Shown here: piece by piece, positions 7,178 to 18,255 of the stretch
How the letters are laid out: every line of letters begins with the position of its first letter
Position numbering within the stretch: position 1 is the stretch's first letter
Source: Hanleya hanleyi
Taxonomy: Eukaryota; Mollusca; Polyplacophora; Lepidopleurida; Hanleyidae
Direction of reading: 5' to 3'
Length of the DNA: 64,000 nt
Assembly (NCBI GenBank): GCA_036873755.1
Contig: JAVTVY010033752.1
Span: forward strand, 1 to 64,000
Translations under genes and position numbers: made by a program
Notes under the pieces: model-generated
The model's input: the letters and a program-made list of their open reading frames with translations, nothing else
The model's database searches: none
What the model was told of the DNA's origin: nothing

Positions 7178-7545
7178 ATACCCTTCACCTAGGCTTCACG
7201 TTGATACCTCACTCGACCCCATTCGACCATTAGGGGCTCCCCTAGATGCCAAAACGTCTATTTTCATGCCCTTGGGCCACCGCGCATGCGCAGAAGGCCG
7301 ATATGTCAACCCCACACCCAGCCCATTAGATGCCCCTTCACATAAGCTTCACTTTGATACCTCACTCGACCCCATCGGACCCTTAGGGGCTTGCCTAGCT
7401 CCAACACGGCTATTTTCATACCCTTCGACCACCGCGCATGCGCAGAAGGCCGATAGTTCAACCCCACACCCAGCCCATTAGATGCCCCTTCACATAAGCT
7501 TCACTTTGATACCTCACTCGACCCAATCGGACCATTTTATGTAGG
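7178..7545. repeat. Tandem 152-bp repeats, about 2.4 units, with NRF1-like sites
   Basis: GATACCTCACTCGACCC occurs at 7203, 7356 and 7508, giving a period of 152-153 bases. Units share TTAGGGGC, CACCGCGCATGCGCAGAAGG and CCCCACACCCAGCCCAT. The word GCGCATGCGC (NRF1 consensus core) is present at 7282-7291 and 7434-7443. Confidence 0.8.
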
Positions 7546-7679
7546 GACTACTTTTTCTCCGCGGAAGCTTTTTCCCGAAACCGAATTACCGCCAAAACCA
7601 CGGCCAAACCGCATCACCGCGCATGAATACATTTTTTTTTTTTTTTTTGCCGGAACTTTTTTTTTTTTTTTTCGTGGAG
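7546..7679. other. Spacer with two poly-T runs
   Basis: Runs of 17-18 T at about 7632-7648 and 7657-7672 separate the 152-bp repeats from the next satellite. Antisense reading gives Lys-rich ORFs that are artefacts of these runs. Confidence 0.6.
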
Positions 7680-7713
7680 GTGCACTCATTGACACCGGTG
7701 TCAATGAGTGCAC
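7680..7713. repeat. Perfect 34-bp palindrome
   Basis: GTGCACTCATTGACACC (7680-7696) is followed immediately by its exact reverse complement (7697-7713), with ACCGGT at the centre. It opens the satellite block. Confidence 0.92.
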
Positions 7714-8810
7714 ATGCACCCATTGACCTCATTTGCATATTTTCAAAATCCCCTGTCATCTTGAAAATATGCAAATGAAGGCTGGGGATGGGGAAAGTGG
7801 AATGCTGGGGATCGGGAAAGTGAAAATATGCAAATGAGGACCGAAAACAAGTGCAATTGGCCACCATCTTGAAAACCGACTACCCCTAACATACAAAAAA
7901 CAAGCCGCCATCTTGAAACCGACCACCCCTAACCTACAAAAAAAAAGGCCGCCATCTTGAAAATATGCAAATGAGGACCGAAACAAGTGCAATTGACCGC
8001 CCTACAAAAACAGGCCGCCATCTTGAATCCGACCACCCCTAACCTAGAAAAAACAGGCCGCCATCTTCAAAATATGCAAATGAAGGGTGAAACAAGTGCA
8101 AGTGTGCGCACCTACAAAAACAGGCCGCCATCTTGAAACCGACCACCCCTAACCTAGAAAAAACAGGCCGCCATCTTGAAAATATGCAAATGAAGGGTGA
8201 AACAAGTGCAATTGGCCGCCATCTTGAATCCGACCACCCCTAACCTAGAAAAAACAAGCCGCCATCTTGAATATACCCAATGCACCCAATGACCTCATTT
8301 GCATAAAACTCATTAACAGGCCGCCATCTTGAAACCGACCACCCCTAACCTAGAAAAAACAAGCCGCCATCTTGAAAATATGCAAATGAGGACGAGCGAA
8401 ACAAGTGCAATTGACCTTGACCTACAAAAAAACAGGCCGCCATCTTGAATCCGACCACCCCTAACCTAGAAAAAACAGGCCGCCATCTTGAAAATATGCA
8501 AATGAGGCGCGAAACAAGTGCAAGTGTCCGCACCTACAAAAACAGGCCGCCATCTTGAATCCGACCACCCCTAACCTAGAAAAAACAGGCCGCCATCTTG
8601 AAAATATGCAAATGAAGGGTCAAACAAGTGCAATTGGCCGCCATCTTGAATCCGACCACCCCTAACCTAGAAAAAACAAGCCGCCATCTTGAATATACCC
8701 AATGCACCCAATGACCTCATTTGCATAAAAGGCCACGCCCACTCATTTGCATAAACTCACGCATGCGCACGCCCACAAAATAATTTCTGCGCATGCGCAG
8801 TGAAAACCGT
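7714..8810. repeat. 1.1-kb satellite of YY1-like and octamer-like words
   Basis: The block is built from alternating subunits that each begin GCCGCCATCTTGAA. One continues with ATATGCAAATGA and ACAAGTGCAATT; the other with CCGACCACCCCTAACCTAG and AAAAAACA. I count roughly fourteen or more copies of the GCCGCCATCTTG word (reverse complement CAAGATGGCGGC, the YY1 consensus) and about nine ATGCAAAT octamers. It ends with NRF1-like TGCGCATGCGCA (8788-8799). The larger period is a few hundred bases: the stretch near 8080-8300 recurs near 8490-8730 nearly unchanged, including GAATATACCCAATGCACCCA. No coding evidence; minus-strand ORFs here are repeat artefacts. Confidence 0.82.
7731..7776. repeat. 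16-bp inverted repeat containing octamer motifs
   Basis: ATTTGCATATTTTCAA (7731-7746) and TTGAAAATATGCAAAT (7761-7776) are perfect inverted arms with a 14-base loop. Each arm contains the octamer ATGCAAAT in one orientation. Confidence 0.88.
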
Positions 8811-10637
8811 GGTACAAAAGATCAATCCTCCCTACTACTCCCTAAAAGGATAAGGTATGACATCAGGAAGTTCTAGTTCAAAATTTCTTTGCATTCTGTA
8901 TATAGGTAAAAAGATAATGGGACTCAAGTTGTCCCCTCCCCCATGACAGATACGGGTAATTATGACGTCATTGTGACGTTGAAAAATTATCTAAGCTTTT
9001 TTAAATATTTTCTTTCTCTAGTGGAAAGGATGAGCTTTATTTTGGTATATAACATCTACCGTTTTAATTCTACCAATTATAAACAGATGATTACATTCTA
9101 CCCTACGCCGGAGAATTAATATCACCGACGCTCGCTGCAAAATCGCTGCAGCTACCTTATGCCCATGCCACTCCTCGGCCTACCACCCCTGGGCTAACCT
9201 ACATACTCTGCTCTTGAAGAGGTTCAGAAATTGGTCAGCTCGAGGTGCAAACGGGAGCAAATTCTAGACCCTTTATCTCGCATTGGCTCCCCAGCTACTT
9301 TTTCTATTTGTAGGAAATAGTATTTTTGAAGCCGGACTCTTCGTGTAACTCAAAGCGCAATGTTGATTTCATGAAAATTGTATTAAACTACTGCATCGGT
9401 TTTCCAGAAAAGATGGAGGTATTTGGTCTGTTCGAAAGAAAAACAAAAAGAGAAAAAGTTAGAAAAAAGGCCTTCCTCCCTTGTGATTTAATGCTTGTGA
9501 AGCTAGAGACTAGCCTTAGAGATGGTAGCATCAAACAGGTAACTATGGAAAACTCTAAAGCGGATGACAACACAGGGAAGACTCGCAATAACAGCAGTCA
9601 ATAGTATTTAAAATATCCCTATATTACTCTGAAAATCATCGCTATAACTAGACCAATTATCTGGAATGGATAGACACTCTTTTTATCCATGATCACTATG
9701 TAACGAGTCTTTGTTTAACTGTATAATTACCCTTAGTTGTGGTTATTTGCTTATTAAAAGCAAATAATTATCCCTAATATACAATAGCAAAAAGAAGACA
9801 TGATATAACAAAAAGACGATACCCAACAGAATCGATTAGGAGAAGGAAGCATACAAACAGTCTTTTGTTCGGAATTCAACAGGCGACTTTTGATGGCCGG
9901 ATTGTTGGAAGGCCAGACAATATGTGGGCGATAGGAATATAAAAGATAAATTGATTAACGAATTAACGAATAAGAGCACAAAACAGCGAGATTATTAGGT
10001 CAATATCACGAAAGCGTAATTGAAATCGGGGCACTGAAATGAAACCCCAAAATATGACATATTCTTGTTTTCGTTTTATCACTACCGAATCTGTAGGATT
10101 GTTTTATTGTTCGTGGTTCTCATTACTCATGGTTCGTCTGACAATGTCGTACAACGACAGTAGCTGGTTTGGTTAGCCACACCTTCACAACGTCAAGGTT
10201 TCTTTTTATTACAGGGCGAAATCTTGACCATCTTGGTCATTTGCCAGGACAGGTCCCTAGCTCTGAACTCTGTGAATCACTGCATGATGCGGGGCAATAA
10301 CTTACTGATATATAATGATGGTGCAATTTAAATAACGGTAACTGGCTCTGTGGGAAAACAGCCATTCTCGAACCCACCTTGCAGCAGAATGTCCGTGCAC
10401 AAGATTATACATGGTCTAGTTTTCTCTTTTCAGACAAGACAAGCTCTTGTGCTCGCAGGGAGCTCGGGTTTAAAAATACAATATAAAACATGCAAGACGT
10501 GAAATACCATTTATCGACAGCATTAGCAAACATAAAAGTTCAGTTTGACTGTTTAACATCATCTATACTTTTGAATGAAGCACCCTCCATTTTGTCGCAA
10601 TGTCAGTGCAAGGGAACGAAAACGAGGGCCCAATCAC
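8811..10637. other. Unassigned AT-rich DNA
   Basis: I see no conserved coding, RNA or repeat structure. A 92-codon plus-strand ORF at 9326-9604 is Lys-rich, has no recognisable motif and lacks support. Confidence 0.5.
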
Positions 10638-10817
10638 GTGACTTTTCACCTGAAAACCTTTTCACCTGGGTGAGAAGGTTTTCAGCCAGGTGGAAACGTT
10701 TCCATCCGGGTGAGAAGGTTTTCACCCAGGTGAAAACGTTTCCACCCGGGTGAGAAGGTTTTCACCCTGGTGAGAAGGTTTTCATCCTGGTGGAAACGTT
10801 TCCACCCGGGTGAAAAC
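10638..10817. repeat. Iterated palindromic satellite (GGTGAAAACGTTTCCACC type)
   Basis: About ten alternating copies of GGTGAGAAGGTTTTCACC and GGTGGAAACGTTTCCACC, separated by CC or CGG. Each unit is itself an imperfect palindrome of about 18 bases, so either strand can form a chain of hairpins. Confidence 0.85.
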
Positions 10818-10865
10818 TAAAGAAATAAACCTAAAACATAACGAGAGATCCTGAAGGATCTTGGC

Positions 10866-13682
10866 GCCCACCATTGTCCGATAATTGTAAGCTAATGACA
10901 AGAGGATCTTTTTGTCCATTGTTACTAAGAACAAACGATTGATTTGTAATTTTGTTTACAAAATTTCGAATCTGAGCGAAAAATATCGAAAAAGGGACAC
11001 TGAAAAACACCAAGATATAATCTAAGTATCAGGAGTTTCAGGATTTCTAGAAACTGTACTTATGTCAATTGTTATAATACAAGAGACAAGACAAATGAGC
11101 AAATTTAGTCTGAAAGTGAATGTACATGTACGGCGGATCCTTCGCCTTCGTTTTGTAGTATTTTTATTTATTTATTTTTTTGCACGTGTCATCATTGGGT
11201 ACTGGAAGCGAAGACCAATCTCTTTGACACTTGGGATGAGCTATGAAACATACTGAAGATTTTATAATTAGGAACAAATGCTAATTCTGTTCTGTTTACT
11301 GGGCTAGTTTGAGATATCTGTTTGAATATACCATGCTCGAAAACAGTAAGATGGTACAATACTTAATACTGAAGGGATCCGGTCCGTGCAGTAATGTTGA
11401 AACTTCGAAAGTGCCTGAATCCTGATTATCTCCCTTGAATCGAAACATGCAGTGGTCTACAGTTGTCGAGTTGTGACGTTGAGCCGCAAGAGTGACGTCC
11501 ATTCATGTAGCCGACCCGCCGGCAGACGAAAGGGTGGGGCAGTTCACTTGCTGCTGCATGGACTAAAGAAAACTGATTTAAAATTTGAAGAAATACATTT
11601 TAATTCCGAATTATTTGAACTCCTTGATATGGAAGGTGAAGGTATGGATATTCTCTATAGTCAATATATAGAATATGCCCAACCGTTTGATCCGCCGACT
11701 CTTGTGATGCAACGTCACAACTCGGGAATACCGTATTAATTTGAAGCGTAACTTGGATTTTCGAATCGGACCAATAAAGGTATCTTGCACAACTAGGCCC
11801 CATGTGGGACCTGTGTACCAAATTTCAGAAAGATCCATGAAATATTTCCTGAGAATTCACGATAACAATGTTTCAATGGAAAATTCAAGATGGCCGCCTT
11901 GTGGCCATATTGAATTTCCGATTCAGACCGAAAAAGATATCTTGCACAACTAGACCCCAAGGGGAACCTGTGTACCAAATTTGAGAAAGATCCGTGCAGT
12001 ACTTCCTGATAAATCACGATAACAAGGGTGCATGGGAAAATCCAAGATGGCCGCCTGTTGGTCATATTGGATTCTGGAATCGGACCAGAAAAGATATCTT
12101 GCACAACTAGACGACAAGGAGAAGCTGTGTACCCAATTTAACAAAGATCCATGCAGTACATGTAGTTCCGTAGAAATCGCAATAACAAAGTTCCATGGGG
12201 AAATCCAAGATGGCCGCCTGATAGACATATTGGATTTTGGAATCGGACCAGAAAAGGTATCTTGCACAACTGGACCACAAGGGGAACCAGTGTATCAAAT
12301 TTGAGAAAGATTCAAGCAGTACTTCCTGAGAAACCACGATAACAAAATTTCATGGGGAAATCTAAGATGGCCGCCTGGGGAACATATTGGATTTTCGATT
12401 CGGACCGAAAAAGGTATCTTGCATATCGAGACCCTAAGGGGAACATGTGTACCAAATTTGAGAAAGAGATCAATGCAGTAGTTCCTGAGAAATGGCGATA
12501 ACAAAGTTTCATGGCGAAATCCAAGATGGCTGCCTGGTGGCCATACTGGATTTTCGAATCGGACCAGAAAAGGTATGTTGCACAACTAGACCAGAAGGGG
12601 AACCTGTGTACCAAATTTGAGAAAGATCCACGCAGTACTTCCTGAGAAATGACGATAAAGTTTCATGGGGAAATCCAATATGGCTGCCTGGTGGCCATAT
12701 TAGATTTTCGAATCGGACCAAAAAAGGTATCTTGCACAACTAGACCCCAAGGGGAACCTGTGTACCAAATTTGAGAAAGATCCATACAGTAGTTCCTGAG
12801 AAATCGCGATAACAAGGTTTCATGGGGAAATCCAAGATGGCTGCCTTGTGGCCATATTAGATTTTCGATTCGGCCGAAAAAGTTATCTTGCACAACTAGA
12901 CCCTAAGGGGAACCTGTGTACCAAATTTGAGAAAGATCCATGCAGTAGTTCCTGAGAAATGACGATAATAAAGTTTCATGGGGAAATCCAAGATGGCTGC
13001 CTGGTGGCCATATTGGATTTTCAAATCGGACCAGAAAAGGTATCCTGCACAACTAGACCCCACGGGGAACCTGTGTACCTAATTTGAGAAAGATCCATGA
13101 AGTACTTCCTGAGAAATGACGATAACAATGTTTCATGGAGAAATCCAAGCTGGCGCCTTTTGGCCATATTGGATTTTCGAATTGGATCAGAAAAGGTATC
13201 TTGCACAACTAGACCCCAAGGGGAACCTGTGTACCAAATTTGAGAAAGATCCATGCAATAGTTCCTGAGAAATCGTGATAAGGTTTCATGGGGAAATCCA
13301 AGATGGCTGCCTGGTGGCCATATTGGATTTTCGAATCGGACCAGAAAGGTATCTTGCACAACTAGACCCCAAGGGGAACCTGTGTACCAAATTTGAGAAA
13401 GATCCATGCAGTAGTTCCTGAGAAATCGCGATAACAAGGTTTCATGGGGAAATCCAAGATGGCTGCCTGGTGGCCATATTGGATTTTCGAATCGGACCAA
13501 AAAAGGTATCTTGCACAACTAGGCCCCAAGGAGAACCTGTGTACCAAATTTGAGAAAGATCCATAAAGTAGTTCCTGAAAAATCGCGATAACAAGAATTG
13601 TTTACGGGCGGACTGACGGACGACGGACCACGGACGAAAAGCGATTTGTACAGCCCACCATCTGGCGATGGTGGGCTAAAAA
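10866..13682 (+). mobile_element. Helentron/HINE-like element 1 with ~155-bp satellite core
   Basis: The 3' end is a hairpin with an 11-bp stem, AGCCCACCATC (13652-13662) and GATGGTGGGCT (13667-13677), followed by AAAAA. Upstream of it is GACGG-type microsatellite (13608-13636) and a satellite array. The proposed 5' end at 10866 carries GCCCACCAT, the inverted match of the 3' stem. Short inverted termini, 3' hairpin, microsatellite and central tandem repeats are the known layout of Helentron-associated interspersed elements such as bivalve pearl elements. No Rep/helicase gene is seen, so it would be non-autonomous. The 5' boundary is inferred from a nine-base match. Confidence 0.55.
11755..13600 (+). 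repeat. Array of 12 units, ~155 bp each
   Basis: The marker ATCTTGCACAACTAGACCCC recurs, with small changes, near 11781, 11937, 12092, 12257, 12415, 12573, 12728, 12882, 13042, 13196, 13349 and 13506. Each unit contains CCAAGATGGCCGCC or its GCTGCC variant, GTGGCCATATTGGATTTTCG, GGGGAACCTGTGTACC and GATCCATGCAGTAGTTCCTG. Identity rises toward the 3' end. Minus-strand ORFs of up to 165 codons here are by-products of the repeat. Confidence 0.9.
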
Positions 13683-13739
13683 TGAAACCTAACACAAAAA
13701 ATGAAACCTAGAAGTAACAAGCGCTGGATGAGCGCAAAG

Positions 13740-16700
13740 ACCTCCGTCGAGGCAACAGGGTCCGTAGCGTAATACACCACTGAATAACATACGGCCGGAT
13801 GCCAAGCTCAATTTTGCATTTGTTGGACGTTAGCTTCATCAATGGTAATTAATCTGGGATTGAGGGTTCCTCACTAGCATGTCAAGACAGGGATGTGAAA
13901 GTCACATTCCCAGCAAATAATTTTTGTTTGATTTGACGTGCTTGAAATATTGGGGTATGGAATAGAGTATATTGATGGAAAACCTGGAAAAGTGCTTGAG
14001 ACATTAGGCCCCATCCCACCCACACCTCCCCATGAGAGGATCCCTCACCCAAATCAACACGTTAGCGACAGAAATGAGACCCTGTGTGCCTAGTTGTACC
14101 AACTTGCTTGTGATTTTGTGCTATAGGCCCAACACAGCAACACTTCATATTTTGTATGTGTACAGTATAGCATCATCATTGATGAGAGAATGCTCTTCAA
14201 AACACGCCTGATTTTACCGAGACTTCGTTCTGATCTGTCTCAACATCATATGAGGATTCAATGCGCTCGGTATAATTTTGCATACTGGCGTACAGGTCAC
14301 CTTCGCCTTCACCTTACTGTATCAATGCCCATGGACTTGTACATGTATCACATTCGCATTGAATGGTGATGGCTGATGAGAATATTGCCCCTATGGAACA
14401 AATGACTGGATTCCACGCAGCAAATATTTATTGTGTCACAGTGAGAAGAAAATTAATTGTATAAACATTCCAAGCCTCATTGAATACAAGCCGCACCATA
14501 CTTGATATGAATATAACGCGCGTACATTAGCTCGCTTGGACGTCGCTTAGTTAAATATGGACAGACTTGCAAAAATCTCAAAATTTTCAAAAGCCACAAA
14601 AATGCCCTCAGCTTGTACAGAGTAAGTAAAAATACTTATGTGCAACTTGATGTTTAGAAATGACTGTGTTGAGCGGTTCTATTCCCAACTTCTCTTTTAT
14701 TCTATGTCATAGAGGACAGGGTTTGGTAGATAATTAAAAACTGTATTAACTCGGCTTCACATTTTAGAGAATGACTTTAATTGAGCCAAAGATGAAGGAG
14801 AAATACACTTATAAAAAAATCTATTTAAAAAAATATATGTTTATATTAATTTCCATAATTTATTGAAAAAACTATACGTAGACTTCGACCACCCAATATC
14901 ACACAGGCCAGGCAACTGTGAGAACAAGTGAAAGATACCCATCGAGTTGAGCGGATTTGCAGATAAACAACAACAAAAAATTGCACTTTGTGCCTCACGA
15001 GGCCCTTCTCCACAGAGTGCATGCCAGTTATTTTTCTAGACTACAACAACAACAGTTTTTGCCTGTATCACAGTCCGAGCTTCCGATTACCCTTCAACCT
15101 TACCCAGACGACGGATAATTTTTGACAGATTGTCCGGCTAGGTTGTTGATCGGATTCACAGATCATGAATTCCACCGTGACGGAATCACCGTTGGGAAGA
15201 CTTTTTCTTTATTCAAAGTCATGTACTCGGAAGTTCCGTGGTCATACCCATGTAGTTTCAAGTTTAGTTTGCTATTCTATATGACATCTGTTTACGGATC
15301 CATGAAAAATCTACAGATGATCCAGCATTTTCAGTAAATCATGCTTCGAAATGTTCGTGACGAATCACCTGAAACGGACATGACTCTTGACTAGTGTTGC
15401 TTGTCTATTTTTTTGCTGCTCTGTTTCAATCTGACTATTCTTATATGACATCTCTTACTAACATACAGTACCCAAGGATGATAAGATTTTTTCATCGTGA
15501 GAAAAACGCGACTGGATCATCCCAGGGGTTAAATCTAGTCCGCGACGGAATCAACAAAAAATCGTGATGGAATCACGAGTGCGCTTTTTAAATCTTATCG
15601 GTAAAAGTGCTTTATTAATTACACATTTTCTTCAAAAAAATATTCCTAGAGTGAATTTATCTCTTCTACTTAGAAAATTAAAACTCTGACCTCTTATTTT
15701 TACTATGGTATACAGCTCCCGCCACATGCATATCTTTTCTGCAGATGTTTCAAAATAGTATAGTTTTCAGTAAAGTGCAATTTTTCTTCTTTGACAATTT
15801 AGAATTTCCCGAGTTCTTCATGTTAAAAAATTGCAGGGAAAATATTTCGCTATTAAAACACATCTTCTCTATTATTGGCTTGTTCCCGGCGATCATAGGA
15901 AGCGAATAGAACAAACAGCATGTTATAGAGTCTACGACAGAATGTGGAGTGAATTTTATGCGAAAAAGGGCTGTTTAGCAATGTCCGCTTTTCCGTGGAA
16001 TTCATGAGCGCACGATTGAAGTATCATGGGAAGATATATATTTCCAGTCGCTATCTTCAAACAAAAGGAAAAGAAAAAGCCGAGAGAGCGCCTCATGAGG
16101 CAGAGTTATTTTTCCAGACTATAACAACAACAGTTTTTGCCTGTATCACAGTTCGAGATTCCGATGACCCTTCAACCTTACCCAGACGACGGATAATTTT
16201 TGACAGATTATCCGGCTAGGTTGTTGATCGGATTCACAGATAACGATTGAAGCATGGGAAGATATATTTTTTCAGTCGCTATCTCCCCAACCCTCACCCC
16301 CCCAACTAAAAAAAAAGAAAAGAAAAAGCCGAGAGAGTTCTTCGGAGTTTTACGTTTTTGACCTCTGACTTTGAATTTGACTTCTCACTTCCGACTCGCA
16401 TCCTGGTGAATGACACTCGTCCTTTATCTTTTTGCCGATTCAGAGATTCTCGAGGAAGTTTCCAATTATACTATCTGGAATGCGAGTTTTTCTTTCGTGA
16501 AAATTTACTTTTTATGAAAGCGCAGGTTTGCCATCTGTACCAGCGCGAAGCTATACACGCGCGAATTTAGTACCCTCGAATAAAGAGACCCGGGGGAAGC
16601 GCTGCAAAGGATACACACCTTTTGTGACGTAAGCATTCATTTGTGTCCAAAGAAAAGATTCAAGATTTCGTCGGGAACCATGACGATCCCTATTGGAAAT

Positions 16701-16792
16701 ACTATGAGTCGTGGGTTCCCCATATGACAATTATTTGGCGGGAGATTTCACGTTGCGCTCCTAGACCTCCGTCTGATCGACGGAGGTAAAAA
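13740..16792 (+). mobile_element. Helentron/HINE-like element 2
   Basis: ACCTCCGTCGA at 13740-13750 is the exact reverse complement of TCGACGGAGGT at 16777-16787. The 3' copy is the right arm of a hairpin, ACCTCCGTC (16765-16773) and GACGGAGGT (16779-16787), followed by AAAAAG. This repeats the end structure of the neighbouring element but with a different stem sequence. The 3.05-kb interior has no recognisable gene and contains a ~130-bp internal duplication. It begins about 60 bases after element 1 ends. Confidence 0.55.
15031..16242 (+). repeat. Pair of ~134-bp direct repeats (15031-15164 and 16109-16242)
   Basis: Both copies contain CAACAACAGTTTTTGCCTGT, CCTTACCCAGACGACGGATA and TTGTTGATCGGATTCACAGA, with few differences. 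Short flanks CCTCACGAGGC and CCTCATGAGGC also match. A related GGGAAGATATAT..TCAGTCGCTATCT segment is duplicated at 16025 and 16255. Confidence 0.85.
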
Positions 16793-18006
16793 GAGAAACT
16801 CAAAACTAAAAACATATAGCATGTCGTCTATGGGGCACCCTAATAAACTTATAGCAAATTACAATTAAACGGATATACATTATATCAGAAATCGGTGTCG
16901 TCAGTGCAGCATGTTTTTTCAACAACTGTTCTGGTACCGGTACTAACAATCACACGCATTGGATCGGCATCTTGATGTGTTCTGTAGTTATTGGGTTGTT
17001 CCGTGCGATGAAAAAAAGAAAGGAACATTAAGATCTGTACGCCACAGAAAACGCATTTCGAGCGAAATCCTCCATTTTCACTCTGAGATAACTCTTCTAT
17101 ACATTCAAGGGCAGAGAGTATCTGTCAGATGGACACAATCGCTTCTGTACCGTGATAATAGGACCTGCAAGCTTCCGATAATCGAATGGCCACGACAAGC
17201 TTCCATAAATTTGGTTGCATTATTCAAAGAAACTTTGAACGTGCGTTCCTGAATAAGTCTCTTTAATTTACCTATACTGGAGACGGAGTTGAATATTTTA
17301 TGCTACGGTACTCAAACACATGAACGTGGCTTTTGTTCTATTACAAGTATCTTTAATTTACCTATACTGGAAACGGAATTTAATATTTTATGCTACCGTG
17401 GTTTTTGTTCTATTATCATCAAGTCTATTGAATTCTTGATTGATTTATTTACTTGTCTTATTGAAAGGCTCTCCAAATATTAACTTTCAAATATACTGAT
17501 GTGTTGATCTTGCGAAGGGAAGATTCCGTATATTATCGCTGTATAGTTCGTCTCAGTCTATTCACGTCTCAATCTATCCACTGCTTCACTTCCTCATTAC
17601 AAAACAAACAAATAAATTATTCCACACTATTTTCTTGAGATTCGAGCTAAGTCCTAAATTTCAAAGGAATTTTCCTGTCCTCCGTTTTGCATCAAACTTG
17701 CCATTAATACAGACGGAATTCATAGATACAAACCCTCAACCTCGCGGTATAATATTATGTTCGCAAGATTTAACATTGGGGGTGCCATACTTCGCGAGAT
17801 ACACTCGCCAAAATGTTCTCAGACCACATATTTGCTGCTTGCAATGTGATCAATAAACGGACAGACATGAAAACTTACAGAGCCAAACAGTCTGTTAAAT
17901 ACACCCCACTAAACCTTTTTTCAGCATTTTCTTCTCAGATTTCAGAAACGTGCCCGTCATGACTTAATATGTTAGGTGGATTCTCTTGTCTATAGATTAA
18001 TAAATA
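16793..18006. other. Unassigned AT-rich DNA with a 90-bp duplication
   Basis: CTTTAATTTACCTATACTGG occurs at about 17260 and 17350 with matching flanks, a local 90-bp tandem duplication. A 97-codon ORF at 16959-17252 has no recognisable motif. Nothing else is supported. Confidence 0.5.
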
Positions 18007-18255
18007 TAAGGTGAACTCTCCCTCCCCTCCCCCTCTCTCTTCCACCTCCCTCTCCTCCTCTCCCCTCCCCCGCCCCCTCCCTAGCTTCTCCATCCTTTAA
18101 ACTCTCTTCGGCCTGCCCCTCCTTCCCACTTCAGGTTCGAAGTGGGAACGTAGAAATTGGCTGGATAAAATGAAGATGCTCCCTCTCGACCTCTCTCCTC
18201 CGCCTCCCCTCCCTCTCCGCGTCCCCTCATCCCTCCCCCTCCCTCTCCACATCCT
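18007..18255 (+). repeat. Polypyrimidine (CT/CCCTCC) tracts flanking a short hairpin
   Basis: Two C/T-only tracts (about 18017-18090 and 18178-18250) flank a short unique stretch with the inverted pair TCCCACTTC and GAAGTGGGA (about 18124-18147). Tracts of this kind can adopt triplex (H-DNA) structure. Confidence 0.7.

Noticed and set aside
7756..8533. Minus-strand ORFs in the YY1/octamer satellite
   Set aside because: Their peptides (FAYFQDGG, ADL-like) simply translate the repeat words; no start context or conservation.
10638..10817. CRISPR-like array
   Set aside because: Units are contiguous palindromes without unique spacers, in a eukaryotic context.
13021..13518. 165-codon minus-strand ORF in the satellite array
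   Set aside because: It is a by-product of ~155-bp repeats; the peptide repeats with the DNA period and shows no domain.
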